Part shown: piece by piece, positions 43,695 through 53,938 of the stretch | Layout: the number at the start of each line of letters is the position of its first letter | Numbering within the stretch: position 1 is the stretch's first letter | DNA from: Neobacillus novalis NBRC 102450 | Lineage (GTDB): Bacteria; Bacillota; Bacilli; Bacillales; Cytobacillaceae | Direction of reading: 5' to 3' | NCBI RefSeq assembly: GCF_001591805.1 | Contig: NZ_BCVP01000005.1 | Location: 62,001-126,000, forward strand | Length of the DNA: 64,000 nt | Notes under the pieces: generated by a model | Seen by the model: the letters and a program-made list of their open reading frames with translations, nothing else | What the model was told of the DNA's origin: nothing | Database searches by the model: none | Made by a program: the position numbers and the translations under genes

Positions 43695-45845
43695 TTATTG
43701 GCCAGTTTGCTGGCTGTTTTGAGTGGTGTCAGCATTCCCTGATTGTTGCGTACTATTTGCAGCCCCTTCATCTCCTGGACGTGATTTCTTCAAGTCAAAG
43801 TATGCATCCATTACACTCTTGCCGATGGCCATATTAATACTTGGACCCGTATTTCCTTGATATGCCCATGGGACTACAACGGCCATCGCCACTTCCGGAT
43901 TATCATATGGGGCAAAGCTGACAAGACTTAGGTTCATAACCTCTGCATTCTTTTGCGATTTAACAGGACCGTCATAAAATGCTTGTGCTGTTCCTGTTTT
44001 TCCAGCCGGGTTATAAGCAGCACCTTTAAAGGCATTAACACCCGTACCGTCACCTACCTGCATAACCATTCTGAATCCATCCTTAACCCGATTGATCCAT
44101 TCATCTTTCAAATCTAAATGATTCAACACTTTAGGTTGGATTTCTTGGATTATCGGGCCTAATTCATTACTATCCATGACAGGCTCACGAATTTCCTTTA
44201 CAATATGCGGCTGCACACGATTACCTCCGTTAGCAATCGTGGACACGTACTGTGCAAGCTGTATCGGTGTATACGTATCATATTGACCGATTGCAAGGTC
44301 TAGAGCTAAACTTGCCTGTTCATCTCCGCCAGGAAAACCACTCATTTCATTAGGTAGGTCTATCCCTGTCCTCGTTCCTAGACCGAATTGTGCGAAGGAT
44401 CGGCGCAGCGTATTAAACGTCTTCTTCGAGTCTATTAAGAGTGGACCGTTTGGAACATACCTTCCACCTCCCATAGCAATGACGGTTTTCCACATGTACA
44501 CGTTGGATGAAACCTGTAATGCCCTAAGGTCATTAATGGAATTAAAGTTCTTCCAGGATTTTTTTGGTTTTGTATTTTTGAATATTAATGGTTCATCATA
44601 AAGAAAATCGCCTGGACTAATAGCTCCCGTTTTATAGCCGGTTAAAATGGTTGCCCCTTTGACCGTTGAACCAACGTTATAGGAAGTGGTAATATTCCCT
44701 CCGGCAAAGTCCTTCATTACCGTTTTGCCGTCATCATCCTTGCTAATTTGCCTTCCGGCAAGCGATAACACTTCGCCAGTTTTAGGATTCATCAAGACCA
44801 CAAAAGCACGATCCAAAAGAGCTGTGCCTGGCTTTTTCTTGGCCTCCCACATCTCTTTTTCAATGATCTTTTCGACTTGTTGCTGCAGTTCCATATCGAT
44901 TGATAAGACAAGGTCTTTTCCTCGCTTGCCATCCGAAACTACTTCGGTAGAGAGGATTTTCCCTGTCTTATCTGTTACATTTTTTACTTTTGCTTTTTGA
45001 CCATGGAGGACATCTTCATACTTAAGCTCGAGGTAACTTTTTCCTACTCGGTCGTTTCGGCTGTAATCGCGGGCAAGAAATTTATCTAACTGTTCCTTAG
45101 GTATGCCTGCTTCGGAGGTAGTTACATCCCCTAAAATTGATTTTAATGTATTTCCAAAGGCATACATTCGTTCCCAGTCTGTTGTGGTATCCACACCAGG
45201 AAGATTCTCTAAATTTTCACTGACAACTGCAAATTCTTCTGAAGTTACATCTTTATTTTTGACAATTTGCGGTGTTAAGGCGTATCCACTGTTAAATTGC
45301 TTTAAAATTGCAATGGTTTTGAGTTCATTATTTTTGTAATCAGCGATTTCAGCTTTGGGAATTCTTTTAAGCTGCAAATCATAAATTTGCTTATATTCCC
45401 ACTTTTTATCGTCGTATAACTTCCATTCTTTTTCTGTAATTAATGCTTTTGCTCTGTCGGGATTTTTTAAGATCCAATATTCCTCTTTTTCACGATCACG
45501 AACCTTTGTCGTATCAACCGTAATGATTTTTGCTAATTGTTCTGCTGTATCAAGCATTTCCTTTTGATTTGTATTTTGATATTTTGTATACGTAATCGCA
45601 TTTAACGGGGTATTATCAACAATGACTTTCCCATTTCGGTCAAACATCTTTCCACGTGGTACTGGATTACTAACGGTAATATCTTCGGTCCGCTGCAGCT
45701 CCCGTTTAAAATCGTCACCGAAAACAATTTGAATTTCACCAAGTCTTAGGATGAGAACAGAAAATAGCACAAAAACCACAAAGAAAACCATATTCAAGCG
45801 AAATGGGACATGGGTCTTCTTCTTCTTTTTCTTTTTATTATTCAA
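43695..45845 (-). CDS. pbpA: Penicillin-binding protein 2A (transpeptidase)
   Basis: 716 residues. Lysine-rich cytoplasmic start, one membrane helix (residues 18-38), dimerisation domain, then transpeptidase with STVK (catalytic Ser, GSTVKGATI), SSN (VSSNVYM) and KTG (AGKTGTAQ). C-terminal tail is Ser/Gln/Asn-rich. Cross-links side-wall peptidoglycan; PbpA with PbpH shapes rods in B. subtilis. Gene order pstS-pbpA-yqgE-sodA is that of B. subtilis. Confidence 0.94.
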   Translation of the reverse strand: MNNKKKKKKKTHVPFRLNMVFFVVFVLFSVLILRLGEIQIVFGDDFKRELQRTEDITVSNPVPRGKMFDRNGKVIVDNTPLNAITYTKYQNTNQKEMLDTAEQLAKIITVDTTKVRDREKEEYWILKNPDRAKALITEKEWKLYDDKKWEYKQIYDLQLKRIPKAEIADYKNNELKTIAILKQFNSGYALTPQIVKNKDVTSEEFAVVSENLENLPGVDTTTDWERMYAFGNTLKSILGDVTTSEAGIPKEQLDKFLARDYSRNDRVGKSYLELKYEDVLHGQKAKVKNVTDKTGKILSTEVVSDGKRGKDLVLSIDMELQQQVEKIIEKEMWEAKKKPGTALLDRAFVVLMNPKTGEVLSLAGRQISKDDDGKTVMKDFAGGNITTSYNVGSTVKGATILTGYKTGAISPGDFLYDEPLIFKNTKPKKSWKNFNSINDLRALQVSSNVYMWKTVIAMGGGRYVPNGPLLIDSKKTFNTLRRSFAQFGLGTRTGIDLPNEMSGFPGGDEQASLALDLAIGQYDTYTPIQLAQYVSTIANGGNRVQPHIVKEIREPVMDSNELGPIIQEIQPKVLNHLDLKDEWINRVKDGFRMVMQVGDGTGVNAFKGAAYNPAGKTGTAQAFYDGPVKSQKNAEVMNLSLVSFAPYDNPEVAMAVVVPWAYQGNTGPSINMAIGKSVMDAYFDLKKSRPGDEGAANSTQQSGNADTTQNSQQTGQ

Positions 45846-45955
45846 TTTCTATTTACACTTCCTTTTTTCAAGCCATAAGATAACTTCCTCTATTCTATAA
45901 GATAATGCTCATTATTTCTATGAATAACACTTACCATTTTTACAAACATCAACTA

Positions 45956-45990
45956 AAAATGCGATGAGTGGAAGATACTCATCGCATTAT
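45956..45990 (-). terminator. Terminator of yqgE
   Basis: AATGCGATGAGT and ACTCATCGCATT around a 7-base loop, T-run on the minus strand. Confidence 0.85.
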
Positions 45991-47204
45991 GCAGCAGGTA
46001 ATTGAACCTTTCTTATAAACAAATAAATCAAAGAATGCCCTGCACCCAAAATCAAAAGTAAAATCGGAATACTTTTTACATCATTAAACCTGGTTACCGC
46101 TACTAAGAATGCTAAAATAGAAACAATTCTGCCAAGATTTAAGAATATTTCGCGGACGACAATATATTCAATTCGCATTTCTGCGGCTTTCCAGCCAATT
46201 CCAATCACATCGTATGTAGTTGAGTTATACGGAACGAGCAACAGTGGATAGGCGATCGCAATCATCCCGGCATAGATTAACAGTTTGGTGAAATTCACAT
46301 CCCAAACAATTACTAGGACAGCAGCATAAAGAAGAATCCCGCCCATAAGTATCGCTTTTTTTCGGTGATTTTTTTTAATTAAGCGAGAGGCTAGATAATA
46401 AGCAATAAATGAAATCCCCGAATTAATCAGGCCAAATGTCCCTAAAGCCATTTCACTGTTTGTCGAAATGTAAACAAAGACGGAGATGATAAATAAAAAC
46501 GTCCCTTCTCTTAACCCCTGGAAAAAGTGGGCATTGGTAATGAGACGCCAATTTTTATTACGTTTTCTTTCCTCTAAAATCCGTTTAAAACAATACCTTC
46601 CCGCTGCCGGTCGTGGTTTTAACGAAAAACTCATGAAGACAGCAAGGGCGAATAACGCTAATGACAAACCAAAAACAAACGTATAACCTGTGAATTTTTC
46701 AAATCTGGTAATAATGAAACCAGCGGCCAGCGGGCCAATCATTCCTCCCGCAGAGGTTAAAGTTCCTAAAAAGCCATTAAAGAAATCTCTTGTCTCAGGT
46801 TCCGTGATTTCAAAGGTTAACACATTGTAGGCTAACCAATAAAACCCGTAGCCGATCCCAAGCAGGCTCCCTAACAGTAGTAAATAGGTGTGTGCTTTCG
46901 TTCCTGTAATTAGTACAGACAAGTAAAAAAAAGCCAAAAAGATTACACCAATTCTTAGCACAATGACCCTGTCGATTTTCTTAGCCCATCTGCCCGCTAA
47001 AATAAACGTTAACGGTTGTAGTACGACAATCGAGAGGTTATAAAGGGCCAAATCCGAATACTTTCCCGTTTGTTTCCAAAGATAGATATTCACAAATGTG
47101 TTGGAAAGAGCAATACTCAACGAGTATAACCCGCCAATAATTAACAACAGTGATAGATCTTTGGTTAACTCTACATCACCTAATAATTTAAATTTTTTTG
47201 CCAT
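45987..47204 (-). CDS. yqgE: Major facilitator transporter YqgE
   Basis: 405 residues from ATG 47204 (AAAGGGGAG upstream). Twelve membrane helices; RWAKKIDR in the loop after helix 2 is the MFS motif A position. Substrate unknown. Sits between pbpA and sodA as in B. subtilis. Confidence 0.88.
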   Translation of the reverse strand: MAKKFKLLGDVELTKDLSLLLIIGGLYSLSIALSNTFVNIYLWKQTGKYSDLALYNLSIVVLQPLTFILAGRWAKKIDRVIVLRIGVIFLAFFYLSVLITGTKAHTYLLLLGSLLGIGYGFYWLAYNVLTFEITEPETRDFFNGFLGTLTSAGGMIGPLAAGFIITRFEKFTGYTFVFGLSLALFALAVFMSFSLKPRPAAGRYCFKRILEERKRNKNWRLITNAHFFQGLREGTFLFIISVFVYISTNSEMALGTFGLINSGISFIAYYLASRLIKKNHRKKAILMGGILLYAAVLVIVWDVNFTKLLIYAGMIAIAYPLLLVPYNSTTYDVIGIGWKAAEMRIEYIVVREIFLNLGRIVSILAFLVAVTRFNDVKSIPILLLILGAGHSLIYLFIRKVQLPAA

Positions 47205-47277
47205 AAAAAAACTCCCCTTTGTATAAGGGTAGTCTTTATCTGGGCGCTTGTTCTTATTCAATAATTTCGGATAACGA

Positions 47278-47305
47278 AAAAAAGCAGCCAGCGGCTGCCT
47301 TTTTC
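47278..47305 (-). terminator. Terminator of sodA
   Basis: AGGCAGCC GCT GGCTGCTT type stem with T-runs on either side. Confidence 0.85.
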
Positions 47306-47314
47306 GTTATCCTC

Positions 47315-47923
47315 TTATTTTGCTTCGTTATAACGTTTAGAAACTTCGTCCCAGTTTACAACGTTCCAGAATGCACCGATGTAGTCTGGACGTTTGTTTT
47401 GATATTTTAAGTAATAAGCATGTTCCCACACATCAAGGCCAAGGATAGGAGTTTTGCCCTCCATTAATGGTGAATCTTGATTAGGTGTGCTAGTTACTTC
47501 TAATTCGCCGTTGTTTACAGCAAGCCATGCCCAGCCGGAGCCGAAACGAGTTGTTGCTGCTTTGGCAAACTCTTCTTTAAAGCTTTCGAAGCTGCCAAAT
47601 TTATTGTTGATTGCGTCTGCTAGTTCACCAGCTGGTGCACCGCCGCCATTTGGAGAAAGGATTTGCCAGAATAAAGAATGGTTTGCGTGTCCGCCGCCAT
47701 TGTTACGCACAGCCGTACGTGCAGCTTCTGGAACAGCATCTAAATTGGCAATTACTTCTTCAACAGATTTAGATAACAATTCTTCGTTACCTGCTAAAGC
47801 ATTGTTTAGGTTTGTAACATATGTGTTATGGTGTCGAGTGTGGTGAATGTTCATTGTTTCTTTGTCAAAATGTGGCTCAAGTGCATCTTCTGCATAAGGT
47901 AATTGTGGTAATTCGAATGCCAT
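47315..47923 (-). CDS. sodA: Superoxide dismutase, Mn type
   Basis: 202 residues from ATG 47923 (AGGAGGA upstream). Metal ligands H27 ([10 protein letters not shown]), the NHSLFW histidine, and DVWEHAYYL (Asp and His). Glycine-rich NNGGGHANH is typical of Mn-SOD. Cytosolic superoxide removal. Divergent from the Fnr-like gene. Confidence 0.96.
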   Translation of the reverse strand: MAFELPQLPYAEDALEPHFDKETMNIHHTRHHNTYVTNLNNALAGNEELLSKSVEEVIANLDAVPEAARTAVRNNGGGHANHSLFWQILSPNGGGAPAGELADAINNKFGSFESFKEEFAKAATTRFGSGWAWLAVNNGELEVTSTPNQDSPLMEGKTPILGLDVWEHAYYLKYQNKRPDYIGAFWNVVNWDEVSKRYNEAK

Positions 47924-48283
47924 GATAATTCCTCCTATGTAATTGTTTTTTTTAGCCTTAGACAATCTAAAATCAAATGATTTTTAAGAATATTTCTAAA
48001 GCTTTATTTCTAAGATACCAAAGTTGGTTCATCGTTTCAAATAAAATGCTTATGTTCCAACATAAATACAATTCCCATTGGTAAGATATTTATTCACTAA
48101 GCTTTGAAAACGCAAAATAAGGCATCACGTTACAATGTTTCGAAAAATTGTCATGATTCATCCAAACTGCAGTCTGTCAACGATTTTTGTCATATCCCCT
48201 TGCCGCCGCTATTTAGTCATGCTCTTCTCATATTGACATGGTGCAAATAATTCATTTAAATCAAATTGAAAGGAGTGACAGAC

Positions 48284-48979
48284 ATGCAAGATTCACATTT
48301 TTCGATATATAGTTTAATGGTTCAATTTTTCCCAAAAAAAGAGCCCATTCAAAAAATCAAATCTGGTTCCGTTCTTTTTCAAGAAAAGGATCCTGCCCAA
48401 TATGTTTACTTATTGCTTAAAGGAAGTGTTGCGCTTGGAAGAGTCCATTTGCGCGGAAAAGAGTTTATCTTAAAAATTTTAAATGATAGGGAACTTATTG
48501 TTGAGTATCAGCTTTTTAAAGCAAATCCCCGTTATCAGTTTTATGCCAAAACATTAAGCGACTGCGAATTTCTGGTCATTAAAAGGGAACAATTTGAATA
48601 TTTTATCTCAACTGATCCTGAGGCAATGAATGCATTTGTTTCCTGGCTAAGTACCGGGTATTTAAAGGCACAGATGAAATGCCAGGACTTAATTATGAAC
48701 GGGAAGAAAGGCGGCTTATACTCTATTCTCATCCGTCTTTGCAACACCTATGGTGTGAAAACAGAGGATGGCATCCTGATAGATCTGCCCTTAACTCATC
48801 AAGAGTTAGCCAATCTTACGTATGGAACAAGGGAAGTCATTCAACGTTCATTAAAAGAGCTTCGTGAGAAGGATGTTATTTTGTATGAAAATCAAATGTT
48901 TACTGTAAAAAACTTAAACTATTTAAAAGAAGAAGTAGACTGTCAAAACTGCTCCTTTGAAATTTGCGGGATCAATTAA
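48284..48979 (+). CDS. fnr: Crp/Fnr-family regulator with C-terminal Fe-S cysteines
   Basis: 231 residues from ATG 48284 (AAAGGAG upstream). N-terminal cyclic-nucleotide-binding-like barrel, dimer helix, C-terminal winged helix LTHQELANLTYGTREVIQRSL. The tail has C220-x2-C223-x4-C228 (CQNCSFEIC), the same spacing as the three [4Fe-4S] ligands of B. subtilis Fnr. Probably an oxygen sensor for anaerobic genes. It sits opposite sodA, which is unlike B. subtilis, where fnr is beside narK. Confidence 0.83.
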   Translation: MQDSHFSIYSLMVQFFPKKEPIQKIKSGSVLFQEKDPAQYVYLLLKGSVALGRVHLRGKEFILKILNDRELIVEYQLFKANPRYQFYAKTLSDCEFLVIKREQFEYFISTDPEAMNAFVSWLSTGYLKAQMKCQDLIMNGKKGGLYSILIRLCNTYGVKTEDGILIDLPLTHQELANLTYGTREVIQRSLKELREKDVILYENQMFTVKNLNYLKEEVDCQNCSFEICGIN

Positions 48980-48985
48980 TCAACT

Positions 48986-49018
48986 AAAAGCCACCAATGC
49001 TTAATGGTGGCTTTTTTA
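48986..49018. terminator. Bidirectional terminator
   Basis: AAAAGCCACCA and TGGTGGCTTTT around an 8-base loop, then T-run; shared by the Fnr-like gene and yqgC. Confidence 0.88.
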
Positions 49019-49498
49019 AAGTACTGCAATGAAAAAGCAGGCAATCATAATGATTTGAATGATTGCTTTCGCCAAGACACTGCTAATAAAACCAATAACA
49101 GAGCCGAAACCAATCTTTAAGCTATCGCTAAAGTTTCGTTTGTTGAAAATTAATTCAGCTGCTATCGCTCCGATAAAAGGGCCAATTAGGATTCCGAGAA
49201 CAGGGATAACAAATGGTCCAAGGAGAATGCCAATCGTACTTCCCCAAACACCTGCTTTAGAGCCGCCATATTTTTTTATGCCAATCATATTGGCAATATA
49301 ATCCGCGACAAACAAAAGAACAATAAACAATCCCTCAATAACCCAAAACAGCCAATGGAATGACTCGAAACTAAAGAACACCCCATATAATAAAAACCCT
49401 GCTAACAAGAACAATACACTGGGGATAATGGGGTACACCAGCCCAACGAAAGCAACAACAAAAAGAACACCGATGATCAGCCAATAAACAATATCCAT
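49016..49498 (-). CDS. yqgC: DUF456 membrane protein (YqgC)
   Basis: 160 residues from ATG 49498 (AAGAAGG nine bases upstream; TTG 49507 possible). Five hydrophobic helices rich in glycine, with GGSKAGVWGSTIGILLG typical of DUF456. Unknown function. Confidence 0.87.
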   Translation of the reverse strand: MDIVYWLIIGVLFVVAFVGLVYPIIPSVLFLLAGFLLYGVFFSFESFHWLFWVIEGLFIVLLFVADYIANMIGIKKYGGSKAGVWGSTIGILLGPFVIPVLGILIGPFIGAIAAELIFNKRNFSDSLKIGFGSVIGFISSVLAKAIIQIIMIACFFIAVL

Positions 49499-49662
49499 CT
49501 CATCCAACCTTCTTTATTTTTGATTATATTTTGAGTTATTTCATTCATCCTTACCTATTTACGGATAACACCGAATTTCGTTCCATAAATAATCGGCCAA
49601 TCTTGTGTATACCATTCACAAAAGCTACAATAGAATGGTGAATCTATATTGAGGTGGTTGTT

Positions 49663-50442
49663 ATGAATATTTTTAAACAATTAGTTAAGAGTATCTATTC
49701 TCCAAAGGATATTGCCTTATTTCGTTTTCAGGGAATCGGAAAAACAATTTTATTTGTCTTTCTTCTAACTTTAATTTCCATCCTTCCTTCGATTATTTAC
49801 TTAAGCACTGCCCTAACTACGGGGATAGATTCCGCTAGAACCATTATAAGCAAAGAATTACCTGACTTTGCAATAAAGAACGGGCAGCTTTCGGCAGATA
49901 CATTGGTGCCTGTTACGAGTAATCAAGATGACTTTACGATTATTCTTGACCCAACAGGGACAATTTCAGACGCAGATGTTGAAAATGAAGGAAATGCTTT
50001 CGCTTTGTTAAAGGATGAATTTGTCCTAGCAGCAGGCGGCCAGAGCAATATTTATCCATATGCGATGCTGCAGGGAATAAATTTCTCTAAAGAAGATTTG
50101 CTCAAATTTATTGATACAATAGCTGGAAATAGAGGGATTATCATTCCACTCTTCTCTTTGTTCATCTATTTAGTTTCCAGTGCAGCCAGTTTTGTTGAGG
50201 TTTCCGTCCTCGCCATAATTGGATTAGTATTAAAAAATCTGTTGGGCAGAAAGTTAACTTATCGGCAATTGTGGCGATTGGCCGCATACAGCGAAACCCT
50301 GCCTACGCTATTTTTCACCGTTATGGCTGCCATTAAAACATCAGTACCGAACAGCTTTATGATAAACTGGTTAGTCGTGATCATCGTTTTATATCTGGCC
50401 ATTAACGAAATACCCAGACCAAAAAAGAAGATGAATGAATAA
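49663..50442 (+). CDS. yqgB: DUF1189 membrane protein (YqgB)
   Basis: 259 residues from ATG 49663 (GAGGTG upstream). Five helices; KSIYSPKDIALFRFQGIGKTILF at the start is the DUF1189 signature, with an extracytoplasmic loop between helices 1 and 2. Unknown function. Confidence 0.87.
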   Translation: MNIFKQLVKSIYSPKDIALFRFQGIGKTILFVFLLTLISILPSIIYLSTALTTGIDSARTIISKELPDFAIKNGQLSADTLVPVTSNQDDFTIILDPTGTISDADVENEGNAFALLKDEFVLAAGGQSNIYPYAMLQGINFSKEDLLKFIDTIAGNRGIIIPLFSLFIYLVSSAASFVEVSVLAIIGLVLKNLLGRKLTYRQLWRLAAYSETLPTLFFTVMAAIKTSVPNSFMINWLVVIIVLYLAINEIPRPKKKMNE

Positions 50443-50468
50443 GCATCCCTTCAAGGATGCTTTTTTGA
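50442..50468 (+). terminator. Terminator of yqgB
   Basis: AAGCATCC CTTCAA GGATGCTT followed by TTTT. Confidence 0.85.
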
Positions 50469-50536
50469 TTATTTGTTCTATTAGAATGTGGACAAGCATA
50501 GGAATGTACAAACATTCCCTTTTGGAGGCTTGTCCG

Positions 50537-50869
50537 ATGAAACAATTATTTGGATTCTTATTTGTCATTCTAGTCATATATGTCATCTATTTCGATTTAA
50601 CGGTTGGCACGCTTCCGGCCTCTTTTACTCAGCAGCATGTAGAGGCAAAGATAGAAACAACGGTAAAATCTAAAACTGCCATTCCTTCTTTTGATGCCAA
50701 AGTCCAACCCGGTGAAACGGTCATCTCAATTGTTGAGCATAAAATAAATAAACCACTACCAGTTTCGATTAGTGATCTAATCGACGACTTTCGTAAATTG
50801 AATCCTAGTCTAGCGCCAGAGAAAATTCAAATTGGCTCCACCTATCATTTTCCTGATTACTCTAAATAA
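50537..50869 (+). CDS. yqfZ: YqfZ-like membrane-anchored protein with LysM-like tail
   Basis: 110 residues from ATG 50537 (TTGGAGG upstream). One N-terminal membrane helix (residues 5-20). The C-terminal half reads VQPGETVISIVEHKIN..., FRKLNPSLAPEKIQIGSTYHFPDY, a LysM-like fold outside the membrane. Position next to ispG equals yqfZ. Confidence 0.75.
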   Translation: MKQLFGFLFVILVIYVIYFDLTVGTLPASFTQQHVEAKIETTVKSKTAIPSFDAKVQPGETVISIVEHKINKPLPVSISDLIDDFRKLNPSLAPEKIQIGSTYHFPDYSK

Positions 50870-50970
50870 ACAGAATGGGCCTTAATCTTGTCAAAGATAG
50901 CAAAAGACTGTTAAAATAAACTCGAATTGTTGTTATCCAATTGGATTCCAATTAAAGGAGCGAATAAAAG

Positions 50971-52083
50971 TTGAATGAAATTATCCATCGCACAAAGACC
51001 CGGCCAGTTAAAGTGGGCAATTTAACAATTGGCGGGAATAATGAAATAATTATACAGAGCATGACAACCACTAAAACGCATGATGTTGAGGCAACGGTTG
51101 CTGAAATCAAACGCCTCGAGGACGCCGGCTGTCAAATTGTCAGGGTTGCCTGTCCAGACGAACGTGCTGCAAATGCCATCCCAGAAATCAAAAAAAGAAT
51201 CAATATTCCCCTTGTTGTTGATATTCACTTTGATTATAAATTAGCGCTTAAAGCAATTGAGGGCGGAGCGGATAAGATTAGAATTAATCCAGGAAATATT
51301 GGAAGACGGGAAAAGGTTGAAGCTGTCGTCAGAGCGGCAAAGGAACGGGGTATTCCAATCAGAATTGGAGTAAATGCCGGTTCTCTCGAAAAGAAAATCT
51401 TAGAAAAGTACGGTTATCCAACTGCAGATGGCATGGTCGAGAGTGCGCTACACCACATTAAAATTCTCGAAGATTTAGATTTCCATGACATTATCGTTTC
51501 AATGAAAGCATCTGATGTAAATCTTGCAATCGAAGCCTATGATAAGGCAGCACGTGCTTTTGATTATCCACTGCATTTAGGGATTACTGAATCAGGAACA
51601 CTTTTTTCCGGAAGCATTAAAAGTGCTGCTGGACTTGGTGCGATCCTCAATAAAGGAATCGGCAACACACTTCGGGTTTCTTTAAGCGCAGACCCTGTTC
51701 AAGAAGTAAAAGTAGCTCGTGAGCTTTTAAAGATTTTTGCACTTTCATCGAACGCCGCCACTCTCATTTCCTGCCCTACCTGCGGCCGTATCGAAATTGA
51801 CCTGATCAGCATCGCAAATGAAGTCGAAGAATATATTCAAAATATCAAGGCGCCGATTAAGGTTTCTGTACTGGGCTGTGCTGTTAATGGACCTGGTGAA
51901 GCAAAAGAAGCAGATATCGGCATTGCTGGTGCCCGCGGTGAAGGCTTGTTATTTAGAAAAGGTGAAATCGTCCGCAAGGTTCCGGAAGCGGAAATGGTTG
52001 AAGAACTGAAAAAGGAAATTGATAAAGTAGCAGAAGAATATTTCCAAAAGAAAGCGGAAGAAGAAGCTAAACTTGCAAAATAA
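50971..52083 (+). CDS. ispG: 4-hydroxy-3-methylbut-2-en-1-yl diphosphate synthase IspG
   Basis: 370 residues from a TTG with AAAGGAG upstream. TIM-barrel start ([16 protein letters not shown]) and C-terminal [4Fe-4S] cysteines in SCPTCGR and [10 protein letters not shown]. Penultimate step of the MEP isoprenoid pathway; the last step, ispH, is at 59405. Confidence 0.96.
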   Translation: MNEIIHRTKTRPVKVGNLTIGGNNEIIIQSMTTTKTHDVEATVAEIKRLEDAGCQIVRVACPDERAANAIPEIKKRINIPLVVDIHFDYKLALKAIEGGADKIRINPGNIGRREKVEAVVRAAKERGIPIRIGVNAGSLEKKILEKYGYPTADGMVESALHHIKILEDLDFHDIIVSMKASDVNLAIEAYDKAARAFDYPLHLGITESGTLFSGSIKSAAGLGAILNKGIGNTLRVSLSADPVQEVKVARELLKIFALSSNAATLISCPTCGRIEIDLISIANEVEEYIQNIKAPIKVSVLGCAVNGPGEAKEADIGIAGARGEGLLFRKGEIVRKVPEAEMVEELKKEIDKVAEEYFQKKAEEEAKLAK

Positions 52084-52088
52084 AGGCA

Positions 52089-52122
52089 TCAAAAAACCCG
52101 GTAAAAGTACCGGGTTTTTTTT
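52089..52122 (+). terminator. Terminator of ispG
   Basis: AAAAACCCGGTA AAAG TACCGGGTTTTT with a T-run. Confidence 0.9.
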
Positions 52123-52145
52123 TGCTCCTATGCGTGCAGATTATG

Positions 52146-52676
52146 TTAAAAGAACGGAAGAACGAAGATACCGACAATAATCGATAAAGCCCCAATTCCG
52201 ATTGCCCAAGCACCGAGGCCTGCTGCTCCTCTGCTTCTGGCAACGAACCCTAACACAATACCTGCAGCACCAAAAAGAATAGGCAAAACAAACAGTGATA
52301 AAATCGAAAGTGCTATAGCCAGTGTCCCCATACCGGTTCCACCAGCTGCCCGTTCCCTATCGTCATCCCGTTCCCTTCCACGTACGAGAGGAACAGGCGC
52401 CGCAATTTCCGCTGCTGTTTCTTCGTTATATTCTGAAGACCTGATTGGAACAGAAGCATCAACTTCCGCAGCCGTATCTTCATTATAGGCAGCAGTTCTA
52501 ATTGGAACGGATGCTCCAAACGTGGTTTCTTCTAAATCGGCCGATGATTGAAACGGAACAGGGTGATCAACTTCTCTAGTTGCTTCCCTGAATTCAGAAG
52601 GGAAGTTTGGGATCTCTTGTCCAATACTAGCACTTTGAAGAGCCTCTTGCACTTTCGTGTCTCTTTCATCTGCCAT
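52146..52676 (-). CDS. yqfX: YqfX-like protein with acidic repeats and C-terminal membrane helices
   Basis: 176 residues. N-terminal half is acidic and disordered with a repeated unit of about 19 residues (SVPIR..YNE.TAAE, twice, plus a degenerate copy). The C-terminal ~65 residues hold two glycine/alanine-rich helices (LAIALSILSLFVLPILFGAAG and GAWAIGIGALSIIVGIF). Position between ispG and yqfW fits yqfX. AGTGAGGG site. Function unknown. Confidence 0.75.
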   Translation of the reverse strand: MADERDTKVQEALQSASIGQEIPNFPSEFREATREVDHPVPFQSSADLEETTFGASVPIRTAAYNEDTAAEVDASVPIRSSEYNEETAAEIAAPVPLVRGRERDDDRERAAGGTGMGTLAIALSILSLFVLPILFGAAGIVLGFVARSRGAAGLGAWAIGIGALSIIVGIFVLPFF

Positions 52677-52885
52677 CCTAATCCCTCACTTTCAGTAATA
52701 GGAGCATTTATTATTATTAGCCTCTTGCTGTTTTTTAAAGATGTTAATGTTTATCACATCTAGTGATATATTTCTTTTCCTGATAAAATTTTCTTATATG
52801 AGATTTTCCATAAATAAAGCCTTTATTAATAACCCGTCTTTGGTAAAATAATAATGACTAACGCAATTTGAAGGTGAGCATACAA

Positions 52886-53488
52886 ATGAGAAAGCGATTT
52901 GGAATCGACATTGATGGTACGGTCACATGTCCAAAATCAATATTACCTTATATAAATAAAGCTTTTGACATGAACATTGCCTACGAGGACGTGGATCAAT
53001 ATGAATTAACACCCTTCGTAAATGTTTCTGAGGAAGTATTTGCGAAGTGGTTTGCTGAAAATGAACCAACTATTTATGAAGAATCACCGCTTGCACCTGG
53101 AGCAAAACGGATTTTACATAAATGGGAAAAAGACTATGAATTGTTTTTTATTAGCGCTAGGTCATCCTATTTACTTGAAATCACTAAAAAATGGTTCATT
53201 GATAATGGTTTAACCTTTCACCATATTGAATTAATCGGCTCACACGATAAAGTGAAAACGGTGAAAAAACATCAAGTGGATATTTTTTTTGAGGATAAAC
53301 ACGATAATGCTGTGATGATTCATGAAGAATGTCAAATTCCGGTCATCTTATTTGATACACCTTACAATCAAAATTCGATTCCAAAAGGTGTTATCCGTGT
53401 TAACAATTGGGAAGAGGCCAACCAGTGGGTTGAAAATTGGCTGAAACAAGAGAAAAAGAGTCAAGAAATACTAATTGAACAACCGTAA
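52886..53488 (+). CDS. yqfW: HAD-type nucleotidase YqfW
   Basis: 200 residues from ATG 52886 (GAAGGTGA upstream). HAD motif I FGIDIDGTVT (nucleophile Asp and the following Asp), motif II FISAR, lysine near SHDKVKTV and motif III FFEDKHDN. Putative 5' nucleotidase of the NagD/5'(3')-deoxyribonucleotidase type. Confidence 0.87.
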   Translation: MRKRFGIDIDGTVTCPKSILPYINKAFDMNIAYEDVDQYELTPFVNVSEEVFAKWFAENEPTIYEESPLAPGAKRILHKWEKDYELFFISARSSYLLEITKKWFIDNGLTFHHIELIGSHDKVKTVKKHQVDIFFEDKHDNAVMIHEECQIPVILFDTPYNQNSIPKGVIRVNNWEEANQWVENWLKQEKKSQEILIEQP

Positions 53489-53493
53489 TTTAA

Positions 53494-53527
53494 CAAAAAA
53501 CTCGCCGTTTGTGACAGGCGAGTTTTT
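53494..53527. terminator. Bidirectional terminator
   Basis: AAAAACTCGCC and GGCGAGTTTTT around a 10-base loop, T-runs both ways; ends yqfW and zur. Confidence 0.88.
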
Positions 53528-53938
53528 TTATATACATTCCGGACAGCGTCCATAAATTTCAAATTTATGTCCGGAAATATCATATCCTTTTAAGTTTTCA
53601 CTTAATCCATCCATTGGACAAGTTTCAATTTCTTTTGTTTTTCCACAATCTAAGCAGATAAAATGATGATGATGCTGGTGCGTGGAACATGTAAAGCGGA
53701 AGTGCTTTTCGCCTGATAACTCTGTCATTTCTAAAATCCTCATATTAACAAACAAGGTCAGATTTCGATAAATAGTATCAAAGCTCAATCCCGGATATGC
53801 ATCCTTTAACTGATCAAGAACATCCTTAGCGGTTAAATATTTATCGCTATCTGCGAATAATTGAAGCATATCCTCTCGTTTTCCTGTCTGCTTAAAACCA
53901 TGTTCTTTTAAATATTGAATAGCTTCCTGGACATTCAC
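53528..53938 (-). CDS. zur: Zinc uptake repressor Zur
   Basis: 136 residues, Fur family. Winged helix ([12 protein letters not shown]), regulatory [15 protein letters not shown], and structural zinc CxxC pairs CLDC and CPEC at the end. Represses zinc uptake when zinc is enough. Overlaps znuB by four bases and probably acts on the box at 55592. Confidence 0.94.
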   Translation of the reverse strand: MNVQEAIQYLKEHGFKQTGKREDMLQLFADSDKYLTAKDVLDQLKDAYPGLSFDTIYRNLTLFVNMRILEMTELSGEKHFRFTCSTHQHHHHFICLDCGKTKEIETCPMDGLSENLKGYDISGHKFEIYGRCPECI

